From an uncultured Victivallales bacterium (lineage in GTDB: Bacteria > Verrucomicrobiota > Lentisphaeria > Oligosphaerales > JAFGRS01), in NCBI GenBank assembly GCA_903834675.1, contig CAILKC010000006.1, positions 1-6,866 on the forward strand: a DNA stretch of 6,866 nucleotides. The letters run 5' to 3'. The position numbers and the translations under genes were made by a program. How positions within the stretch are numbered: the first letter of the stretch is position 1; every line of letters begins with the position of its first letter. The notes beneath the pieces are model-generated. The model saw nothing but the letters and a program-made list of their open reading frames with translations, did not search any database and was not told where the DNA came from. Positions 1 to 6,019 of this stretch are shown here, in pieces.

Positions 1-1
1 G

Positions 2-1756
2 GCCGATGCGTCCCGCACCCAGGTGGCGCTGGTCAGCCGACCCGAGCGCTCCGCCCTGGCCGAAGCCGAGCGCAGCCGCGGCGAACTCGGCGCGCTGGGG
101 TTGCGGAACATCCGGCTGCTGCTGAACGGCCGCTTCGCCGCTGCGGGCGACGACCCGCTGGCGCAGGCCCTGTCCGCGCGTCAGCAGGCGGCGCTGGCCC
201 ACCTGCCCGCGGGGCTGCGGGCCCTGCCACGCACCGAGGTCCCACTCCTGGCCTGCAATGTGACCGGCCTGGCCGCCATCCGGGCCGTGCTGGCGGCGGC
301 TGACCCCAATACCGCCGCCGCACCGGCGCCGACAGCGGACCGCCACCCCGCCTGGCCATCCCTGCCCTCACTGCTGCGCGAGATCGAGAAACCGGGCCGC
401 GGCGTGATCCTCACCATGGGCAAAGGCGGCGTCGGCAAGACTACCCTGGCCGCCGCAATCGCGGTCGAACTGGCGGCCCGCGGACACCCGGTGCATCTGA
501 CCACGACCGACCCCGCGGCACACGTCGCCGCGGCAGTGGGGGAAGCCGTACCCCGTCTCACGGTCAGCCGCATTGACCCGGTGGCGGAAACCGCGGCCTA
601 TGCGCAGGAATCCCTGACGGCGGCTGGCGCCGACCTGGACGAGGATGGCCGCCGACTGCTGGCGGAGGACCTGCGCTCTCCATGCACGGCAGAAATTGCC
701 GTCTTCCGGGCCTTTGCCGCCAAAGTGGACCTGGGGCAGCACGGTTTCGTGGTTCTGGACACCGCACCGACGGGCCATACGCTGCTGCTGCTCGACGCCA
801 CCGAGGCCTATCACCGCCAGGTCCTGAAGACCCAGAGTAACCTGCCCGAAGCGGTCCGTAACCTCTTGCCGCGCCTGCGTGATCCCAAGTTCAGCAAGGT
901 GATCCTGGTGACCTTGCCGGAGGCAACGCCGGTGCATGAGGCCGCGCAGTTGCAGGAGGATCTCCAACGCGCCGGCATCCGCCCCTATGCCTGGGTCGTC
1001 AATCAGAGCCTGGCGCCCCTGCACCTGACCCACGCCTTGCTGCGGGCGCGGCAGGACAATGAGCACCGATTCATTGCCGAAGTCCAACACCTCTCCGACC
1101 GTTTCGCGGTGGCGCCCTGGCTGGCCCAGGAACCGACCGGGGTCGCGGGCCTGCGGCAATTGACCGCGGAACCCCTGTCGTCCAAGCAGCGAAAGGACTC
1201 CGTGACCCCGCCACAGGGGGCGCGGCGGTCCGGGAGGCAAGTACCCATGAACAATCCTCTGCGGATTCTCTTCCTTTGCACCGGCAACTCCTGCCGTAGT
1301 CAGATGGCCGAAGGCTGGGCCAGGCACCTGAAGGGCACGGTGCTGGAGGCGTACTCAGCTGGCATCGAGACGCATGGGCTGAACCCCCATGCGGTCAAGG
1401 TCATGGCCGAGGTCGGCGTCGACATCTCAGGCCACCGCTCCAAGCGCCTCCACGAGCTAGGCGACCTCGCCTTCGATGTGGTGGTCACCGTCTGCGGCCA
1501 TGCCCACGAGACCTGCCCGGTGTTCTTCGGCGCCCCCGTGGTCGTTCACGTCGGCTTCGACGATCCACCCAAGCTCGCCAAGGCGGCTCGCACCGAGGCC
1601 GAGGCGCTGGATGGTTACCGCCGGGTGCGCGACGAAATCCGGCGCTTTGTCGAGACTCTGCCGGAGGCCGTGACCCGGCGAGCGGCGCCCGACTCCGGGC
1701 CTGGCGCCTCCCGGCCACCGCGTTCGCACGATTCCACGGAGGCTGCCCATGCCTGA
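2..1756 (+). CDS. arsA: ArsA arsenite-pump ATPase (5' partial), reading in frame into ArsC
   Basis: The cytosolic ATPase ArsA binds arsenite or antimonite and drives its export through a membrane partner such as ArsB or Acr3. The gene enters from the left edge; the reading frame is open from base 2. Residues below are numbered from the GTG at 23, which is not a real start. Residues 1-95 match the end of the first ATPase half (V-S-R-P-E, then L-L-L-N-G). A linker follows. The second half spans about 123-381, with a deviant Walker [10 protein letters not shown] (133-141), D-L-R-S-P-C (216-221), whose Cys221 corresponds to a metalloid-binding cysteine of E. coli ArsA, and the family signature D-T-A-P-T-G-H-T-L (246-254). 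The usual ArsA end is near residue 381 (E-P-T-G-V then L-R-Q-L). No stop follows: about 27 low-complexity residues lead straight into ArsC at Met409. This is either a true ArsA-ArsC fusion or a lost or frameshifted arsA stop. A TGA lies one frame away at 1203-1205. Confidence 0.9.
   Translation, partial: ADASRTQVALVSRPERSALAEAERSRGELGALGLRNIRLLLNGRFAAAGDDPLAQALSARQQAALAHLPAGLRALPRTEVPLLACNVTGLAAIRAVLAAADPNTAAAPAPTADRHPAWPSLPSLLREIEKPGRGVILTMGKGGVGKTTLAAAIAVELAARGHPVHLTTTDPAAHVAAAVGEAVPRLTVSRIDPVAETAAYAQESLTAAGADLDEDGRRLLAEDLRSPCTAEIAVFRAFAAKVDLGQHGFVVLDTAPTGHTLLLLDATEAYHRQVLKTQSNLPEAVRNLLPRLRDPKFSKVILVTLPEATPVHEAAQLQEDLQRAGIRPYAWVVNQSLAPLHLTHALLRARQDNEHRFIAEVQHLSDRFAVAPWLAQEPTGVAGLRQLTAEPLSSKQRKDSVTPPQGARRSGRQVPMNNPLRILFLCTGNSCRSQMAEGWARHLKGTVLEAYSAGIETHGLNPHAVKVMAEVGVDISGHRSKRLHELGDLAFDVVVTVCGHAHETCPVFFGAPVVVHVGFDDPPKLAKAARTEAEALDGYRRVRDEIRRFVETLPEAVTRRAAPDSGPGASRPPRSHDSTEAAHA
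1232..1237 (+). promoter_or_regulatory. Shine-Dalgarno sequence for an internal arsC start
   Basis: GGGAGG lies 9 bases before the ATG at 1247, inside the open frame that joins arsA to arsC. It supports separate translation of ArsC even though no stop codon ends arsA. Confidence 0.55.
1247..1756 (+). CDS. arsC: ArsC arsenate reductase, thioredoxin-coupled (LMW phosphatase type)
   Basis: Reduces arsenate to arsenite in the cytosol, using a cysteine cascade regenerated by thioredoxin. Numbered from the ATG at 1247 (169 residues), the P-loop C-T-G-N-S-C-R-S starts at Cys11, giving the CX5R of low-molecular-weight phosphatases. Cys83 and Cys90 in C-G-H-A-H-E-T-C match the Cys82/Cys89 relay of the staphylococcal pI258 enzyme. 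F-D-D-P-P (about 104-108) supplies the general-acid Asp. The domain proper ends near residue 142, and a Pro/Ser/Arg-rich tail of about 27 residues follows. This start is preferred as an independent initiation site because GGGAGG stands 9 bases upstream and the N-terminus aligns with free-standing ArsC. The same frame is open from arsA, so the domain may also be made as the C-terminal part of a fusion. The stop overlaps the next gene by 8 bases, which suggests coupled translation. Confidence 0.92.
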   Translation: MNNPLRILFLCTGNSCRSQMAEGWARHLKGTVLEAYSAGIETHGLNPHAVKVMAEVGVDISGHRSKRLHELGDLAFDVVVTVCGHAHETCPVFFGAPVVVHVGFDDPPKLAKAARTEAEALDGYRRVRDEIRRFVETLPEAVTRRAAPDSGPGASRPPRSHDSTEAAHA

Positions 1757-2000
1757 CCGACCCGCCTGCTACGGCGCCCTCTTCCCCGACCTCGAACGGC
1801 TGCGTCATAACGTGCCGTGCGTCGGTAAGGCCTTCACGGCTCTGATCACCAGCCAGGGAATCGGCGTCCACTCCCGCCAGGTGGAGGTGGATGCGGCACA
1901 GTGGGAAGCCTGCCAGCTTTGTCCGGCCTACCGCTCCTGCTACGATCTCTGCCTGGCTCGCCTCGCCCTCCTCCAGAGCCTTGAACGACAGGGCGCCTGA
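1749..2000 (+). CDS. Small cysteine-rich protein of unknown function in the ars operon
   Basis: A protein of 83 residues whose family I do not recognise. It has six cysteines: Cys7, Cys24, and a cluster Cys55-X2-Cys58-X5-Cys64-X3-Cys68 (C-Q-L-C-P, then S-C-Y-D-L-C). This spacing suits binding of a metal, an Fe-S cluster or a trivalent metalloid. There is no signal peptide or membrane segment, so it is probably cytosolic. The ATG lies within the end of arsC, overlapping it by 8 bases (ATGCCTGA), and GGAGG at 1738-1742 stands 6 bases upstream, so it is very likely translated and coupled to arsC. Position suggests a role in arsenic handling, for example as a metallochaperone, a reductant or a partner of ArsA or ArsC. 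That is inference from context. The stop codon lies inside the left copy of a 17-bp direct repeat. Confidence 0.75.
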   Translation: MPDRPACYGALFPDLERLRHNVPCVGKAFTALITSQGIGVHSRQVEVDAAQWEACQLCPAYRSCYDLCLARLALLQSLERQGA

Positions 2001-2009
2001 GCGGCGCGG
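1993..2009 (+). repeat. 17-bp direct repeat, left copy (palindromic)
   Basis: GCGCCTGAGCGGCGCGG, identical to 2357-2373. Each copy holds a 5-bp hairpin, GCGCC and GGCGC around the loop TGAGC. The left copy contains the last codon and stop (TGA 1998-2000) of the cysteine-rich gene. The two copies bracket the inverted-repeat element and could be a target-site duplication of that insertion. Confidence 0.8.
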
Positions 2010-2356
2010 GTGCATGACGTTCTTGTCGGTTCGAGAAGAGAAAGCGACCTGTGCAATAAGGGAGCCCGTCTGGAGCGCTGAAGGCGCGCTAAGATACCAG
2101 CCCAGGGCAACGCCCTGGGAATAGGATGGTTATGGGTTTGAGCCCTGTAGGGGCGAGCTATCTGCCCTGCGTTCGCGTTGACGTCGCATGGACCGCCCCT
2201 TCAGGGCTCAAACCTCGGCGTGGACGGGGACCCAGGGCGTTGCCCTGGGCTGGTATAAAACGCCCCTTTGGGGCTGCCCATCCTTATTGCACAGGTCGCT
2301 ATATGGTCTGCCGGCGCAATTCCCCTCGGATTTCATCCTTCCGACAGTTTGGTCAT
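2010..2356. mobile_element. Putative non-autonomous MITE-like element of nested inverted repeats
   Basis: The 347 bases between the two 17-bp direct repeats contain no convincing gene. The ends carry imperfect inverted repeats: GCATGAC-N5-TGTCGG at 2012-2029 has its reverse complement at 2341-2358, with the same spacing and 13 of 18 positions matching; the right copy overlaps the direct repeat by two bases. Inside lies a strong foldback core (2043-2300). Terminal inverted repeats plus flanking direct repeats without a transposase fit a MITE-like element mobilised in trans. A duplication of 17 bases is long for a transposon target, so recombination between palindromic repeats is an alternative. 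The insertion would lie directly behind the ars operon without damaging its last gene. Confidence 0.45.
2043..2300. repeat. Long foldback core with perfect 19-bp terminal inverted repeats and six hairpins
   Basis: AGCGACCTGTGCAATAAGG at 2043-2061 is the exact reverse complement of 2282-2300. Both arms carry the same modules in mirror order. The first is a small GC hairpin (2074-2090 left, 2262-2274 right). Next is a 26-bp block identical in inverted orientation (2094-2119 and 2231-2256), itself holding an 8-bp hairpin CCCAGGGC/GCCCTGGG with a 3-base loop. The last is a GGTTTGAGCCCTG module (2135-2155 and 2195-2215 region; 20 of 21 matching over 2135-2155 against 2194-2214). A loop of about 39 bases (2156-2194) separates the arms. 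A transcript could fold into one long stem or into six local hairpins. It could be a MITE, a dispersed intergenic palindrome or a structured RNA. Confidence 0.8.
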
Positions 2357-2373
2357 GCGCCTGAGCGGCGCGG
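2357..2373 (+). repeat. 17-bp direct repeat, right copy (palindromic)
   Basis: Exact second copy of 1993-2009, 364 bases downstream. It marks the right border of the putative insertion. The remaining bases to 2448 show nothing recognisable, so the promoter of the following gene pair could not be placed. Confidence 0.8.
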
Positions 2374-2448
2374 CGTCCTTGAGGTGCGTCGGCGGGGGAT
2401 TACGTTAACCGCAGTCTGCCGTACGCATTGCCTGGCCGTAGTTGCCCC

Positions 2449-2454
2449 AGGAGG
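2449..2454 (+). promoter_or_regulatory. Shine-Dalgarno sequence of the GNAT gene
   Basis: AGGAGG stands 5 bases before the ATG at 2460. It decides that start over the in-frame TTG at 2442, which lies upstream of the site itself. Confidence 0.8.
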
Positions 2455-2459
2455 CGAAG

Positions 2460-2879
2460 ATGCCCGTTCTCCGACCCATGCTGGCCGCCGACATCGAGCC
2501 GGCTCTGGCCCTGTGGCACGCCACGGAGGGTATGGGACTGGGCGATGTCGATGAGCCCGAGAAGCTGACCGCCTACCTGCAGCGCAATCCCGGCCTCAGC
2601 GTCGTGGCCGAGGACGACGGGCGGTTGGTCGGTGCGGCCCTGTGCGGGCATGACGGCCGGCGCGGCTACCTGTATCACGTGGCCGTCGCCAAGGCCTGTC
2701 GCGGGCAGGGCCTGGGCCAGGCATTGGTGCGAGCCGGCCTCGACGGACTGGCCGGCGCGGGCATGACCAAGTGCCACCTGTTCGTGTTCACCTCCAACGA
2801 GGACGGCATCGCATTCTGGAACCACACCGGCTGGACGCGCCGCGGCGACGTCGCCGTGTTCTCGCGCAGCACCGAGTAG
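2460..2879 (+). CDS. GNAT-family N-acetyltransferase (YpeA-like)
   Basis: A single-domain acetyltransferase of 139 residues that would transfer an acetyl group from acetyl-CoA to an amine; the substrate is unknown. The N-terminus starts as in many GNAT proteins (V-L-R-P-M, residues 3-7). Strands beta2-beta4 lie about 47-76 (V-V-A-E-D-D-G-R-L-V-G-A-A). Motif A has the acetyl-CoA loop R-G-Q-G-L-G at 81-86, and the C-terminal part holds S-N-E-D-G-I-A-F-W-N-H-T-G-W (112-125), typical of the fold. Overall shape and length resemble E. coli YpeA and other small RimI-like proteins more than the phosphinothricin-type ArsN, so the nearby arsenic genes should not be taken as evidence of an ArsN function. 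Only 13 bases separate it from the glycyl radical enzyme gene, so the two are probably co-transcribed. Confidence 0.88.
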   Translation: MPVLRPMLAADIEPALALWHATEGMGLGDVDEPEKLTAYLQRNPGLSVVAEDDGRLVGAALCGHDGRRGYLYHVAVAKACRGQGLGQALVRAGLDGLAGAGMTKCHLFVFTSNEDGIAFWNHTGWTRRGDVAVFSRSTE

Positions 2880-2892
2880 ACAGGACCGCATT

Positions 2893-4995
2893 ATGTCTTT
2901 TTGGGACCTCGTACATCGTCTCCGGGCTCCGGCTCTCGCGGCGTGGGCTCAGGCCCCGGCGTGTCGCCGTGAGGCGGAAGCCTTTCGTGCCGTCCTGGCG
3001 GGCCTGCCCATCGGCATCCGCCCCGGCGCCCTCCTGGCGGGCGAGTTCGGCCCGGAGTGGGGAGCTGTTGCAGCTGACGAGCCCCCGCCGCCCGCGCCCC
3101 CCAAGCCCCCCGCCGCCCCCGCGCCGCTGGACCTGCTGCGCGACCGCTACCACATCTTCGGCGGCTACACGTTGGCGCATACGACCCTGGACTATGGCGG
3201 CATCGTGCGCGAGGGGCTCGCGAGCTTTGCGCGGCGGGCGCAGGTGCAGCAGGGGCTTCTGTCGGCGGAGCGCCGGGCTTACGCCGAGAGCATGGGAATT
3301 GCCCTGGAAGCCGTCTGCCAATGGGCGGAACGCTTCGCCTGCCTGGCCGAAACCCAGACCGCAACCGCGACCACGCCAACCGAGCAGACGCGCCTGCGGC
3401 GCCTCGCCGACGCCTGTCGCCGCGTGCCGCGCCTGCCCGCTCGCAGCTTCCACGAAGCATTGCAGTCCATCTGGCTGGTGCATGCCGCCGTGGGCCTCTC
3501 GGAGCTGAGCCAAGCCTCGCTGTCGCTGGGGAGCCTTGATCAGTACCTGTTGCCCCTGTTTGAGACGGAACCGAACCCGAGCCTGGCGCGGGCTGCACTC
3601 GAGGACCTGTTCGACAAACTGAACCGTTATGGCGACGCCGCCTGCGCTCTCAACCTCGGCGGCGCCGACGCCGAGGGCCGGGATCTGTTCAACCCGCTCT
3701 CGGCGCTGATCGTCGACACCGTGGTCGAGGCGCAGTTGCCGGCGCCCTTGTTGGCCGCGCGCCTCACGGTGCGGACCCCGCAAGAGGTGTTGGACCGTCT
3801 GTGTCGGCCGGAACTCGCGGCCATCGGCCAGCCAACCTTCTACGGCGAGGAGTCCTGTCTCGAGACGCTACGTCGGCGCGGCGTGCCGGCCGCGGCCTTG
3901 CCGCGCTGGTGCGCCAACAGTTGCATGGGGTTGTACATGCCGGGCGAAGAGATCAGCGACATGTGGGGCGGCGTGGTGAACCTGCTCATCCCCCTCGAAC
4001 TCGCTCTCAACGGTGGGCGGCCCCTGCGCGGCGAACTGCCCGTGTCGCTGGCCACGCCGACCCCGGCTGCCTTGCCGCCCTCACTGGCCGAATTGCAGAC
4101 GACTGTGCTTGCCTACATGCGAGACTTCGTCGAGTTGGTGGTGCGCCGTAACCGCGAAGCGGCCGCCTACCAGGCGCGCGAACGGCCGAACCCCTTCCTT
4201 TCGGCCCTCACCGCCGACTGCATCGAGCGCGGACTCGACCGCGCCGGCGGCGGCGCTCGCTATCACAGCGTCATCATCGAGGGCTTCGGGTTGATCAACG
4301 CCGCCGACGCACTCACGGCCATCGATCAGGTCGTATTCCGGGAGCCGCGCGGTTCCCTGGTAACCTTGACCCAGGCGCTGCTGGCGGATTTTGCGGGCTC
4401 TGAGGAGCTGCGGCAGGCGCTGCTGGCGGCCCCCAAGTTCGGCCGGGCCGACGCCAAGGCCGATGGCATGGCGCGCTGGTTGGCGGAGGCGTTTGCCGAA
4501 GCGGTGGAGGGCCACAGCCGAGACGGCGTGACCTACCTGCCCTCATTCCACACGCTGAACGCCCACATCGGGGCGGGCGCCAAAACCGCCGCCAGCGCCG
4601 ACGGGCGACACGCGGGCGAGCCCCTGGCCAAGAACCTCGGGCCCATGCTGGGCGCGGCTCGCTTCGATCACACCGCGGTGTTGCTCTCCTGCACGGCCGT
4701 GGACCCGTGCCGCTTCAGCGGCGGGCAGGCGGTCGATCTGTCCTTGGACGCCGCGCTCCTGGGCGCCACACCAGGCCGCCACGCTTTCCAGGCCCTATTG
4801 CGGACCTACTTCGGTCGCGGCGGCACCCAGGTTCAAATCAACGGCGTCACCCCGGCGGTCCTGCGTGCGGCCATGGCGGATCCGGCCCGCCATCCCCACG
4901 TCACCGTCCGCATCGCCGGCTACTCGGCCCGCTTCGTCGGCCTGCCGCGTGCCGTCCAGGAGGAGATGCTCCGGCGCCTTGAGCGCGGCCTCTGA
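2893..4995 (+). CDS. Glycyl radical enzyme of the pyruvate formate-lyase superfamily, reaction unknown
   Basis: A protein of 700 residues with the ten-stranded-barrel family layout. The N-terminal PFL-like region includes F-G-G-Y-T-L-A-H-T-T-L-D-Y (89-101). The candidate thiyl-radical Cys344 lies in C-A-N-S-C-M-G-L-Y-M (340-349). T-A-A-S-A-D-G-R-H-A-G-E-P-L-A (565-579) is a typical family stretch. The C-terminal loop V-R-I-A-G-Y-S-A (672-679) carries Gly676, the residue oxidised to a radical by a radical SAM activase. The cysteine is not followed by x-E as in choline, diol or sulfo-lyases, and is not the C-C pair of pyruvate formate-lyase; Cys340 lies four residues before it. The function therefore cannot be named. 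A Pro-rich stretch (63-79) interrupts the N-terminal part. The enzyme should be active only without oxygen. The ATG at 2893 has a weak CAGGA site and follows the GNAT gene by 13 bases. No activase gene is in the window. Confidence 0.88.
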   Translation: MSFWDLVHRLRAPALAAWAQAPACRREAEAFRAVLAGLPIGIRPGALLAGEFGPEWGAVAADEPPPPAPPKPPAAPAPLDLLRDRYHIFGGYTLAHTTLDYGGIVREGLASFARRAQVQQGLLSAERRAYAESMGIALEAVCQWAERFACLAETQTATATTPTEQTRLRRLADACRRVPRLPARSFHEALQSIWLVHAAVGLSELSQASLSLGSLDQYLLPLFETEPNPSLARAALEDLFDKLNRYGDAACALNLGGADAEGRDLFNPLSALIVDTVVEAQLPAPLLAARLTVRTPQEVLDRLCRPELAAIGQPTFYGEESCLETLRRRGVPAAALPRWCANSCMGLYMPGEEISDMWGGVVNLLIPLELALNGGRPLRGELPVSLATPTPAALPPSLAELQTTVLAYMRDFVELVVRRNREAAAYQARERPNPFLSALTADCIERGLDRAGGGARYHSVIIEGFGLINAADALTAIDQVVFREPRGSLVTLTQALLADFAGSEELRQALLAAPKFGRADAKADGMARWLAEAFAEAVEGHSRDGVTYLPSFHTLNAHIGAGAKTAASADGRHAGEPLAKNLGPMLGAARFDHTAVLLSCTAVDPCRFSGGQAVDLSLDAALLGATPGRHAFQALLRTYFGRGGTQVQINGVTPAVLRAAMADPARHPHVTVRIAGYSARFVGLPRAVQEEMLRRLERGL

Positions 4996-5116
4996 TATCG
5001 CCATCTGGACTGAACCCAACGCCAAGGGGTTATGAGACTCGCGGGCCAACGACAAAGAAACCTCGGCCGCCAGTCTGGTCAGCACATCCGAAGGGCATGG
5101 CGCCCCTCAGTCCGAG
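4996..5116. other. Convergent intergenic gap with weak inverted repeats
   Basis: This gap separates the ends of the glycyl radical enzyme and hydrolase genes. GGACTGA (5007-5013) pairs with TCAGTCC (5107-5113). Small hairpins lie inside: AACCC/GGGTT (5013-5017 and 5027-5031) and GGGC/GCCC (5093-5096 and 5102-5105). None has a following T-run, so a terminator is possible in position but not supported by a classic intrinsic motif. Confidence 0.3.
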
Positions 5117-5899
5117 TCAGTTTCTGACCCCGGCGGCAACCAGGGCTTTCCCCCAGATGGCATAGCCCTTCTCGCTTGGGTGGGTGCCGTCCGGCATGAC
5201 CGCTGCGGCAAGGGTCCCATCGGCATCCAGCATCTGCGGGCCGATATCAAGAAAGGTGACCCCAGGCAGAGCCTTCAGGCGTTCAGCCAAGATGCGGTTC
5301 AGTTCGCTGATCTTGGCGCGCCAGGGGTCGTTGGCGGCGTGTCCGCGCGGCAGCACGCCCATGACCATGATGGCAGCCGCGGGGGACTTGGCACGCAGCC
5401 GGGCACAGATGGCCAGAATACCCTCGGCGATCTCCGCCGGCGAGTTGGCGCGGGCGTTCGCCGTGGCGCTGAAGTTGTTCGTGCCGATGTTGAGCACGAT
5501 TTTCCGCGGCTGGAGCGCCTCAAACTCGCCGTGGTCGAGCCGCCAGAGGACATTCTGCGTGCGGTCCCAGCCGAAGCCCAGGTTGAGCACCGGCAGATCG
5601 CCGAACGTGTCCTTCCAGGCCAGCGGGCCACGCTGGATGGCAGACTGGGGCTCGCCACCCCAGAAATGGGTGATGGAATCGCCGATCAGAACAATCTGTG
5701 GGTTGAGCTTCGACTGAATCGCCAGCACGTCCTCGTGCCGCTTGTACCAGTCATAGGAATCCTGTTCCAGCTTGGGCACCGGGACGACCGCAGGGTTGGC
5801 TTCCGCGGCTGGCTGGACCGGAACGGGTTGCGCCAAGCTCAGGCAGCAGGACGAGAGGGCGACGCAGGCGGCGCTCGCTATGGGGTGGGCTCGCATCAT
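5117..5899 (-). CDS. Exported SGNH/GDSL-family hydrolase
   Basis: A serine esterase or lipase-like hydrolase of 260 residues, resembling PAF-acetylhydrolase and carbohydrate acetylesterase types. Numbered from the ATG at 5899, block I is I-G-D-S-I-T with nucleophile Ser75, block II is N-L-G-F-G (oxyanion Gly108), block III is G-T-N-N with Asn141, and block V is D-G-T-H-P, giving Asp237 and His240. All four signature residues are present, so it should be active. The N-terminus is a short signal sequence. L-S-S-C at 15-18 fits a lipobox, while S-L-A before Gln24 fits ordinary cleavage, so it is either a lipoprotein or a periplasmic or secreted enzyme. The ATG is chosen over an upstream TTG (5932) because AAGGAG stands 9 bases before it. 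It follows a Gfo/Idh/MocA gene on the same strand after 120 bases, which suggests sugar or glycan metabolism, for example removing acetyl groups. The substrate is inferred. Confidence 0.88.
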   Translation of the reverse strand: MMRAHPIASAACVALSSCCLSLAQPVPVQPAAEANPAVVPVPKLEQDSYDWYKRHEDVLAIQSKLNPQIVLIGDSITHFWGGEPQSAIQRGPLAWKDTFGDLPVLNLGFGWDRTQNVLWRLDHGEFEALQPRKIVLNIGTNNFSATANARANSPAEIAEGILAICARLRAKSPAAAIMVMGVLPRGHAANDPWRAKISELNRILAERLKALPGVTFLDIGPQMLDADGTLAAAVMPDGTHPSEKGYAIWGKALVAAGVRN

Positions 5900-5908
5900 C
5901 CGAAGGGT

Positions 5909-5914
5909 CTCCTT
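5909..5914 (-). promoter_or_regulatory. Shine-Dalgarno sequence of the SGNH hydrolase gene
   Basis: AAGGAG on the minus strand stands 9 bases before the ATG at 5899. It rules in the shorter protein and excludes the 11 extra residues that a TTG start at 5932 would add. Confidence 0.7.
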
Positions 5915-5961
5915 CACTGGAACGCTCAGCAATACGCCTGGCAGGATTGCAGCATAGGCCA

Positions 5962-5994
5962 GGAGCGCTCCCGCTCACGAGCCAGGTCCGGCTC
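5962..5994 (-). other. Small palindromes between the oxidoreductase and hydrolase genes
   Basis: The 120-base gap behind the oxidoreductase gene has a perfect 10-bp palindrome GGAGCGCTCC (5962-5971) and a hairpin GAGCC/GGCTC with a 6-base loop (5979-5994). They could attenuate or stabilise a shared transcript. No T-run follows, so termination is not established. Confidence 0.3.
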
Positions 5995-6019
5995 TCTGGG
6001 TTTCTCGCACAACCGCGGG

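Noticed and set aside
368..1327. A 319-residue open frame on the - strand opposite arsA
   Set aside because: Antisense to well-supported ArsA motifs and without recognisable domains.
2254..2259. TATAAA inside the right arm as a possible -10 promoter box
   Set aside because: No suitably spaced -35 box was seen, and the bases flank a repeat block mirrored in the other arm, so a promoter call is not supported.
2126..2554. A 142-residue open frame crossing the palindromic element into the GNAT gene
   Set aside because: It translates the inverted repeats, overlaps the supported GNAT start out of frame, and has no recognisable domain.
2460..2879. ArsN-type arsinothricin acetyltransferase
   Set aside because: The nearby ars genes suggested it, but the short YpeA-like sequence does not show the phosphinothricin-acetyltransferase features I would expect.
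2788..3783. A 331-residue open frame on the - strand opposite the glycyl radical enzyme
   Set aside because: Low-complexity, Arg/Gln-rich shadow of a GC-rich gene that has a complete family signature on the other strand.
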